Source: Marsupella aquatica (Eukaryota; Marchantiophyta). From it: DNA of 64,000 nucleotides. The position numbers and the translations under genes are program-made. A model generated the notes under the pieces. That model saw only the letters and a list, made by a program, of their open reading frames with translations, was not told where the DNA came from and searched no databases. This document shows, in pieces, positions 56,801 to 64,000 of the stretch (its first letter is position 1; every line of letters begins with the position of its first letter). The stretch covers positions 6,076,001-6,140,000 of the forward strand of contig OZ316899.1 in the NCBI GenBank assembly GCA_973895155.1. The letters are read 5' to 3'.

Positions 56801-57742
56801 AGTTGTCCTTGGTTGGGCTTGAATTTCCTTCAATGTTTGACGCATTTTCCAGCTGCCCTTAGCAAAGCGCAGCCGCGGGTCCACAAAATCTCCTCGTCCC
56901 ACCCTCCAAGCAGCCTCCAACCGCAGAATGTCCTCCCTTCTCCGCAGAAACGCCGGGTTGGCCATGAAGAGACGCACTTTGCCTCTCTCCACCGTCTCTG
57001 TCAGTCCAGAGAGCTGCACATTCAACATAACAGGATCATGATCCGAAAGGGCTGAGCCCCCGTCATGCAGGAGTTCCACCTCACGAAGCCATTCTCCCCT
57101 TTCACTAACATAAATCCTGTCGAGTCGAGACTGTGACATCTCTCCATTCCGATTCCTTCTCCACGTGAAGCGCGGGCCAGCAGCTCCTCCCCTAATGTCC
57201 CACGCGTCTGTCAAATTAAATCTCATCTTCAAGAATCTCCAAAAATCAGCCTCTCTACCGCGGATCAGCGGCGATGTACCAGTCGAGTCCGTTCTGCGTT
57301 CCGTCATATTGAAGTCACCACACAGCACCCAGTCATTGTGTGGTAGCATCACCTTTAGATCATTCCATAGCAGAGCTCTTAGTCTAGCTGAATTGGGAGC
57401 ATATATACACGCAACTCCGAAGGTCACCGCTCCCTTCTCGATCACAGCCCATACCGTCCTTCCCATATCCAGTGTTCCCGAGCCCACCACCCTCAGCTCA
57501 GGGTGTACCAGTAGTGCCGTTCCTCCCTTTCCCTCCTCCGGCTCAGAAGAAAAGTGCTGATATGATGGGAGAATAGCCCGCAGAGCCATATCAAGTCTAA
57601 ATTGATCAGCTTTCACTTCTTGAAGGGCCAGAATCCCCAGCGGTACCTTCAGCGATCTTACCCAATTCTTAACAATATGCTTACGGTTAGGCTCACAAAG
57701 TCCACAAATGTTCCAGGATGCCACCCTGAGCCTTCCGTCCAT
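53823..57742 (-). pseudogene. LINE ORF2: endonuclease, reverse transcriptase, zf-RVT
   Basis: The start MDGRLRVASWNICGL begins an apurinic/apyrimidinic-type endonuclease with LQEVKA, GDFNMTERRTD and SDHDPVML, the metal and catalytic motifs. The reverse transcriptase has KPDKRFLRDWRPLTMLN, IKPIL-like helices, QQTGFIPGRHI, FLKLDFEKAFDRV, GCPLSPLLF and the catalytic FADDV. After a frameshift near 55165-55190 the C-terminal part continues (WGYNATGGRKVPLVAW) and ends with a zinc-finger reverse-transcriptase tail (RGKTFVWRIIVGGLFTGARAL, CKLC...H...C). It nicks target DNA and copies LINE RNA in place. The frameshift removes the tail from the catalytic part. Confidence 0.93.
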
Positions 57743-57796
57743 CCTCCTACTATGCCAAAATTATATCCTGGCACAACCACCCCCCATCCTTGCGTC

Positions 57797-59962
57797 TCAT
57801 AGTCTATTCCGTCCCCCGGGAGACATCCCCGTCACATCGCGACCCATAGGTCCACTCAAATATCCATTAATAGAGCCAGCAGGAGAGACACGCATGGGGG
57901 ATGCTATATGCGCCACTCCACCGCCAAAAGGAGCATTCCCCTGGACCCTCGCATCACAATCGCTCCCTCTAGGAATGGTGAGCAGCAGTCGCTTGTGCAT
58001 TGTAATCCCGTCCGCACTTCCTACATCAGACATGGCACCACGTGAGAATCTAATTGATCTTTGCTTCTTAGCCTCACCATTGGCCTTCTCAGTCCTTTCA
58101 GAGGGCGGTGTGCGAAGTTCTTGCTTGCGGGCTCTAGCTTTGAATTTGCTGTGTGAAATATAAGCTTCATATTCAGACATCTCCGCATCAGATTCTTCGT
58201 GAAAGGAGAAGGTCTCATCATTTCCATCACGCGAATTGGGAGTAGTAAGGGCTTCAATTCCTTGTTCCACTGAATTTCTCTAAGTAGTCCGTCGCCCAAT
58301 TGACGGGACAACGACAGCCAGTAGTGGAATCCTGGCAGCCTCTGTGTCTTGTGAGTCCTCCATGCAGACAGCCCGCCCAGGCATCAAGAGAAAATCAGCA
58401 CTTCTCTCCCTGGTTCCCGAAGAGAAAGCCGCCACCCGCAAATCCGGGTTCTCCCGCAGCAGCGGCCCCGAGTCCCGCCCAGCCATCTCCCCAGGAACCG
58501 GACTAACAATTAGCAACTCCACCTGAGCGATATCCTCCTCCACTGAAAAGGGTACCTCCAGCACAGGAGGCACCATGGCTCCCCGAAAAATAGCACGTGC
58601 TTCAGCATTTTCTTTAGCCCTCAACACCTCCTCCTGATCAGCCTCAGAGTGTCTCTCATCATCTTTCTCGTCCGGCGGGTCCGCTCCCGTCCGTAGAGCA
58701 CCGGCAGTCTCCAAGATTACTTTACATTCACGGGCCAGGTGACCTCTTTGGTTGCATCGAAAGCAGTGATAGGGGATATTTTTAAACGTCACCGGTTGCC
58801 AGATAATAATGTCATCACGAATTCGAATCTTCACACTGGCAGGGACTTCCCTGTCCGTGTCCCAAAGGATGCAAGCCCGATCGTGGGGATATGAACTGAA
58901 TTCGTTCCCCTGAATGTAGTACAGCAGAGTCCCTAGAGAGCACGCAATCTTTCTTCTACAGCCCTCTAGTGCAAGGTCCCTAAACGGTATCTCAATCCAC
59001 ACTGGGAGCTTCGTGAAGTTCTCACATTTAACATCAAAGGATGGATCCCATGGGAACGTGTATATAAATCGTCTCTCCATAAACCATGGTGCATAGTTGA
59101 GTGCCAGATCCCTGTGATTAGGATCCTCAAACACTATCATGTAAAAGTTCTTCCCTACGAATTTAACCTGAAGTACCGGCCATCCCTCCTGGTTTGTCAT
59201 CACTTCGTCTACCCATGCTCTAAAATCATTGAGGAGCGGCGTTCTTCCCGTGAAGTAGCATATGAGAGCGCAATTATATAGTTGTCTCACATTACGAGCT
59301 GCTTCCGGTAGGTTCCATTCCACTTCTGCAAAGAGTCTCTTGTCAAGATCACCTTTGGACCTGATCGCAATCTCGCGCAGGATCTTGATACACTCTTCAG
59401 ATTCGTCATCCTCCACGGGCGCGTCCTGCATCTCCACATTTTCTTGTGGCACCTCACTCCCCACCATTGCATCCTGGTTAACCTCATACGCCCCTCTTCC
59501 AATTGTTCCACGCCCCCAGTGCAGAGCTTCGCCTTCCTTCTCCCCTGCTCCATCCCCCTCCTGCAGGTTCTGAGGCAATTCCATTCCACTCACCGACTGC
59601 ACCTTAGGTCCAGGTCCATTCACCGGACGCTCATTCCCATTCAAGTAATACAACTGAGATCTGGCCGCAGTTGTCTCCCCCAAATTCGGGTCGTTCCTCC
59701 CAGAGCGCGCATCTTGCGCAGAGAATCCAATAGCAGGTCCACTGACCATAACACCCCGCGCAGGTGATCGCCCCACAGCTTCACCGGGTATCCCCCCCAC
59801 CTCAAGCCTTGCAGCAGGCTCCCCTTGTGTCCTCCGATCTACTCGTCCACCAGCTAAGCGTCCCCCCCTCGTGCTCCTGCGGCTCGAGGGTCCATAATAG
59901 TCTATCCCCTGTTCCTCCATGATACAAGTGGCCTTCCTTGACTCTACAGCCTTTGCATCCAA
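57797..59962 (-). pseudogene. LINE ORF1: nucleic-acid-binding protein
   Basis: One frame of about 721 codons with a single TAG at 58280-58282. The variable N-terminus is Arg/Gly-rich. From about residue 190 a DUF4283-like region follows (GDLDKRLFAEVEW, NCALICYFTGRTPLLNDFRAWVDEVM, FVGKNFYMIVFEDPNHRDLAL, PWFMERRFIYTFPWDPSFD). A CX2CX4HX4C knuckle (CFRCNQRGHLAREC) sits near residue 400. The C-terminal part after the stop is Ser/Lys-rich. This is the standard plant L1 ORF1, binding element RNA. ORF2 starts 54 bases after its end. Confidence 0.9.
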
Positions 59963-60493
59963 TTAGGAATAAAATAGTCAAGGTCTTCTTGTACTCACCA
60001 GAAGATTCGACGATGGCTCGAAGTCCCGCTGCCACTCCACACCTCCTCGTCTCCAAGGCGCACCAAGGTCAGTCCTTCTTCTCACCGCTGTGTATGCCCG
60101 CCCATCCTTCTATTCGCAGGTTACGACGTTGAAACAGCTCTCAGCTCGTCCCTATTCTCTCTCCTCTCGCTGCCAAACCTTCATACAGAATCGTCTCACC
60201 ACTCCATCCCAGGTTATGAGAAACGGAGAGTGGCATCAAAAAGTCTCCACGCCATGAATGAATAAGCCACGATTGTCGAGGACGTCCCACTGTCCCGTGC
60301 TCCTTTGATCCTCTTCAGCTAAAAGGCCTTCCCTCACACCTCCGTAAGCGATTACCTCCCATCAAGTCCCCGCAGCACCTCCCCTCTGGAAGAGACCATT
60401 CTTGGTCACATCAACCAGCCAGCACAACCACATACGGAAAATTGATCCTCCCAATCCCATCTACCATCAGTCCGCTTACCTAACCCAAGTTTT

Positions 60494-60640
60494 AACCCCC
60501 TTAATTAAACAAAATACTCCTAGATTAAAACCAAATATAAACCTAACCTTTAATTAAACCCAAACCTTTGTTAACTTATATTCTAGTTATCCTTACAACC
60601 CAAACATCCATTGACACCCCTTCCATGTTAACTTATGGGC
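60494..60640 (+). other. C/A-rich tract, right of the LINE
   Basis: Continuation of the tract at 53112-53543 after the LINE. AT-rich at its end. No gene. Confidence 0.5.
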
Positions 60641-60718
60641 ACTTAACATACCTTAAATGTCGTTTGACAAACCTTAATAGCCGTTTGACACCCCAAAGTG
60701 TTTTCCAACCCTAAACCG

Positions 60719-60912
60719 ATAAGACCTACCTCGCAAATTATTTCACAAGTTAGAGAATCTTTTTGCAAACCTCCGGCCTTCGCACTTACTTCGCAAAAAC
60801 AGAGGCCGAGAACAATTTGTTGGGTCTTCTGCGGGTTGCGATGGCCTTGCGAAGGGAATAGATTCGGAAGTGCCTCGCAATTTCCCATGCGTATGTCATT
60901 GCAAACCCATTT
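60719..60912. repeat. Cluster II of TTCGCAA-type motifs, upstream of the plus-strand gene
   Basis: About nine words such as CTCGCAAA, TTCGCAC, TTCGCAAAA, GTTGCGATG and TTGCGAAGG in both orientations within 200 bp. They lie about 120-310 bp before the ATG at 61030. The placement fits a promoter or binding region of an autoregulated transposon gene. Confidence 0.55.
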
Positions 60913-61029
60913 TTGAACAGCGTAAACATCGGCGGGAGCTCGCATTCGGGCTCATTTCAGTTTTTGAGCGAGACGAGAAGGGCCGGGGCGCACGCGACAG
61001 GACGAGGGAGACGGTGAGAGAGGGGAGCC

Positions 61030-63064
61030 ATGGCTACCGGTGAGGGGAGTGGAGGGCAAGGTGGTAGTGGTAGTGGTAGTGGCAATGGGGGAAATCCAGA
61101 GAAAGAGAAGAATGCCTGGGCAGACTTAGTGGCCCAACATCTCAGTGCTGCACAATTGGGAGAAGTGAATCTCAATTCTCCAGCAGGGCTTGCCTCTTTG
61201 AGTGCCATTCTTAGACAGGTTTTGCAAACTGGGATTGTAGCAGGACAAGCTACTAGAGAGGGGGAGGAGAGGGCCGCAGCTGAAGAGAAGGCTAGAGAGA
61301 AAAAAAGGAAGAGAGAGGAAAGAACTAAGTCGGGAGTTGCCTCTCCTCAAGCCCTAGAGAAGCAAAAGAGAAGAGAGGAGAGAGATTCAATTCGAAAACA
61401 GAGGGAGGAGCAACGTCAAAAAGAGGAAGCAAGAAAAAAACTTCCATTCATTGCCTTGGAGACGAGTGGGACTCCAACTGAGCTAGCGTATGCAGGGGCT
61501 AAGAGCACAATCAAGCAGATTATCACAAGCAATTTCTCACGAGGCATGCAGTGGGGGAAGATTGAGAAGGCAGAGCGAAAGAGGGTCATCAACCAAATCA
61601 AGGATGCATTTCGCAATGGGCCTGACATAGATGAGCAATGGTTGGCAGATAAGATTTCAAATTCTATGTCTAAATGCGATACCATGATAGGATGAAGATT
61701 AGAGCCCACCTGAAAGACTTGAGATCATACAGGAACTTGCACAGACCCCTCCACTTCACCGAGGACATCTGGAATTAGTTTTACAAGATTGAGGTGCAAA
61801 TTAAGGCTCTTCACGAGTTGGAAGAGTGGAAGGGCAATCTAGATCGAGCCTTGAAAGCAAAGGAGGCCGGAAAGCTCCCCCCTGACCACGACCTGAAGCC
61901 ACTTGAGCAGAAGGTAGCTGAGATGCAGAAGGTGGCCGACCAAGAGGGAAAGCCACCCAAGCGTTTCACAGATGCAGCCAAACGAGTGAAATCCACCCCC
62001 AATCCAGTCCACAAGTTGGGTCAAGGCGGGCTCCCCGACCTCAAGTCACACTTTGTGAGTGCCTCTTGCTCCTCCCTAACCTCTCTATTCCTTTCAGAGT
62101 TGTGCAATGCAAGTGAATGATATCCCCGAATGTTCTTGCTGTTGTGCATGCTTGCTTGGTTACTAGTTTAGGGCAACTCTGACACTTAGAATTTTTGGCA
62201 AATTTTTGAAAACTCTCGGGAACACAGTTTGCAAAGGTGTTGCGATGCACATTTGTTCGCAAACCCCTCGCAAAGTCTATCATGGACTTTTTCCATTTCA
62301 ATTTTCCGATGCCTTTGTGAACAAATGCGCATTGCAAACTCCATCGCAACGCCTTCGCAAAAAATGTGGTTTGCAAGTTGCCATGCTTATAGGTTCGCAA
62401 ATTTGAATTTTAAATTTTTTTGGGGTCGTGTTTAGTAGTTGAGGATTTAGGCGTCACTTGTGGCTATAGGGTATGCTTAAGGGCAAATTTAACCAATTTT
62501 AATTGGTTTTATGCATGGCAGTATCGGAGGTACAAAAGGAAGATATCAAAAAAGCATATTGAGGTGGCGATAGAGCATGGACGAAAGTACCTCTTTGCGA
62601 TGGTAGATGCCGAGTTGGCTACTGTAAGTGTCTAAGTGTGAACCATATGATTAGCATGCGAACATTGTGAGTGACCCTTTATGTCTTGCGGAAACTAATG
62701 ATATGTAATGGATGCAGGATTTGGATGAGCCTGAGGGGTCGGGTGCTGATGTGAGCAGTAGTGATGACGATGAGGGGGCTACTCCTGGTACTAGTGGTGC
62801 TCGGGGGGGGAGTAGTCGTGAGGTAGGTTCTTCCCACCGTGGTAGTGGTGGTAGTCGTGTGTCATCAGCACACGTTGATGACCAGGGGTAGGAGGAGGAC
62901 CCTGAGGATGAGGAGGAGGAGCAGGAGGGGCAGGAGGAGCCAGAGGAGCAGCAGGAGCAGGAGCGCCAACGGCCATCACCCGTCACCAACAGGATCCCCG
63001 GAAGGATAAGGGCAAGAAGCCAGCCAAGAAGCCAACCAAGAGGAGCCGCAAGAGCCCATTCTAG
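61030..63064 (+). pseudogene. Multi-exon gene of the CACTA region, possible DNA-binding (TnpA-like) protein
   Basis: The first coding part, 61030-61690, has a Gly/Ser-rich start, a helix (ADLVAQHLSAAQLGE), a Lys/Arg/Glu-rich coiled coil, then KLPFIALETSGTPTELAYAGAKSTI and QWGKIEKAERKRVINQIKDAF. An apparent one-base shift near 61690 leads to 61692-62054 (HLKDLRSYRNLHRPLHF, a TAG, then FYKIEVQIKALHELEEWKGNLDRALK, NPVHKLGQGGLPDLKSHF). Introns with clean GT-AG sites (62055-62521, 62624-62717) join in phase to exon 62522-62623 (YRRYKRKISKKHIEVAIEHGRKYL) and an acidic last exon to about 63064. The NPVHKLGQGG segment loosely recalls the HTxGSKSF region of plant En/Spm-type proteins. Assignment tentative. 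Confidence 0.45.
62217..62405. repeat. Cluster III of motifs with an imperfect hairpin
   Basis: Inside intron 1 of the plus-strand gene. The arms (about 62227-62268 and 62309-62368) are inverted copies sharing TTTGCAAAGGTGTTGCGATG-like and CATTTGTTCGCAAA-like blocks, with a 12-base gap. Many TTCGCAAA words are present. It could be a small MITE or a subterminal repeat array. Confidence 0.5.
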
Positions 63065-63273
63065 TTATTTTGTAGAGATACATGCATGAGAGTGACTTGT
63101 CATGTCGGAGCTTAGGGTAGGAAGAGGCAACATAGGTTTAGAAGGGCGGACCTAGCATCAGATATTTCCCCCCTCTTGTCCATGTATAGGGTTCTTTGAA
63201 GCCCTATCATTTTGTTCATGCTTTTCCATTTTATAAAACAACAATTTTGCCTTCCACATTGGGTCCCAAGGAA
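63065..63273 (+). other. Downstream flank of the plus-strand gene
   Basis: No supported ORF. Probably the 3' untranslated region of the gene ending near 63064, then spacer leading to motif cluster IV. Confidence 0.35.
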
Positions 63274-63835
63274 AACCCTCGCAAATAATGTATTGAATCC
63301 TCTGTGATCATAATTTTGCAAACCCTTTAAGAACTCATTCCCATCGCACAATATAAACCCCAAGGCATCGCACTTTTTGAGTCAATTAACTTCAGAACTT
63401 CAGATCCAAATATGTCGGGTTTTTGTGATACTTCTAGGATCGCACTTTCCTAATCGAAACCGTTCACAAACTTCTGAAATCACTGGTATCGCTCTTTGTC
63501 ATACAATCCCCATCAAAACAATTGAACCAGTATCTTTCGCAATTATGATGTGATGGTAAATCCTTCTCTAATATCGACGCCCGCGCAGGACGTGTGCGTG
63601 TATGTTTGCGAACCTTATGCGATGTATAATGGATCGCACAAGTATTGAATCTTGCGAACCTCTCAGCTTTGCAGTTTGCCATGGTGTTGCAATGCCGTTG
63701 TGATGGTCCACGTGCGAAGTTATTAGGTTCGCAAAGTGCAAAGGTGGTGCGATGCGCGTATGTTTGCAATGGCTTGAATTATGAAAATCAGGGGCTTGTT
63801 AGTTGCGATGAGATTGTCTTCGCAAAACCGGTCGA
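63274..63835. repeat. Cluster IV of TTCGCAA-type motifs
   Basis: The densest cluster. CTCGCAAA, ATCGCAC, TTTGCGAACC, GTTGCGATG, TTCGCAAAG, GTGCGATGCG and related words occur some 20 times over 560 bp. If this is a CACTA subterminal array, the right transposon end should be close, beyond the window. Confidence 0.55.
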
Positions 63836-63986
63836 TAGTGTTGTAGTGAATTCATATGATCTGCCTCCCTATGATTGGCTACCGGATGAAGATCCATTAA
63901 GATGGTTGAGTGTTTCTTATGGCTCTTCCCAGCACCCATCATTCCCTCAGCCAGATCCATTGCAACCAATTGGTTCAGATTTGTAG
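63645..63986 (+). other. Open frame at the window edge, uncertain coding value
   Basis: The first half is translated motif repeats and unlikely to be protein. The last 50 residues (SVVVNSYDLPPYDWLPDEDPLRWLSVSYG...) have plausible composition and end at 63986. No family recognised. It may be an exon of a gene continuing past the window. Confidence 0.2.
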
Positions 63987-64000
63987 CACAGTCCACTAAT

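Larger units (their letters stand above)
53560..60477 (-). mobile_element. Full-length plant L1 LINE
   Basis: The element is bounded by a perfect 16-bp target duplication, ACCTAACCCAAGTTTT, at 53544-53559 and 60478-60493. On the minus strand it has a 5' UTR (60477-59963), ORF1 (59962-57797), ORF2 (57742-53823) and a 3' UTR of about 260 bp ending in an A-rich tail (complement of about 53570-53590). Total 6918 bp. Only one stop in ORF1 and one frameshift in ORF2 are apparent. It inserted into the C/A-rich tract. Confidence 0.95.

Noticed and set aside
58021-58311. Minus-strand 96-residue frame overlapping LINE ORF1
   Set aside because: Different frame from ORF1, which continues in its own frame past one stop. 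Shadow only.
62651-62989. Minus-strand Ser/Cys-rich frame
   Set aside because: Antisense of a GAG/CAG-rich acidic exon. Low complexity only.
1-64000. tRNA, rRNA, CRISPR array or bacterial operon
   Set aside because: No cloverleaf-like sequence, rRNA signature or regularly spaced direct repeats were seen. The content is plant nuclear mobile DNA.

Overview
This window is repeat-rich nuclear DNA from a land plant. The evidence is nested Ty3/gypsy elements of the Tat/Athila type, a Ty1/copia element, a plant-type L1 LINE whose ORF1 carries a zinc knuckle, an En/Spm (CACTA) tnp2 transposase, GT-AG introns, and degenerate CCCTAAA (plant telomere-type) motifs. The lineage cannot be fixed from sequence alone. 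I see no conventional host gene, rRNA, tRNA or CRISPR. Almost everything is mobile DNA or genes carried by it, at different stages of decay.

Region 1 (1-38175) is one old gypsy element, 'B', opened up by later insertions. Its 5' LTR (1-7746, start outside the window) holds an inverted LTR fragment (837-4112) and a 5'-truncated LINE (6386-7343). Its coding region continues as gag (7817-10015) and protease (10009-10334). A second gypsy element, 'A' (10335-23818), interrupts it there. B resumes with RT/RNase H (23820-24912), is interrupted by the collapsed element 'C' (24918-29774, TSD CTATG), resumes with the integrase zinc-binding region and first catalytic Asp (29775-30116), is interrupted by a solo LTR of an A-like family, A' (30117-33750), and ends with the rest of integrase and its 3' LTR (34521-38175).

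The most unusual feature of region 1 is that the LTRs of all these families are very long (about 3.6-4.7 kb) and that each LTR itself encodes a large protein in sense orientation. The protein has an N-terminal region, a conserved globular domain, a long coiled coil and a basic tail. B and C copies are clearly homologous along their whole length. A copies share the architecture and a faint globular-domain signature.

Region 2 (about 38176 to beyond 64000) looks like a very large CACTA-type DNA transposon with passengers. A possible terminus starts CACTACG. Inside are a young copia element (38364-44640, TSD AAAAA), two unrecognised accessory genes, a tnp2 transposase (47665-50929, minus), a SET-domain gene directly upstream of it (51083-52243, minus), a 143-bp tandem repeat, a complete L1 LINE (53560-60477, 16-bp TSD), and a multi-exon plus-strand gene (61030-63064). 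Clusters of a TTCGCAAA/GTTGCGATG-type motif occur four times (about 46930-47290, 60719-60912, 62217-62405, 63274-63835). They look like the subterminal transposase-binding repeats of CACTA elements.

Most interrupted reading frames carry in-frame stops. Where an intact relative allows comparison, these stops are explained by C-to-T or G-to-A changes, as expected of methylated, silenced repeats.
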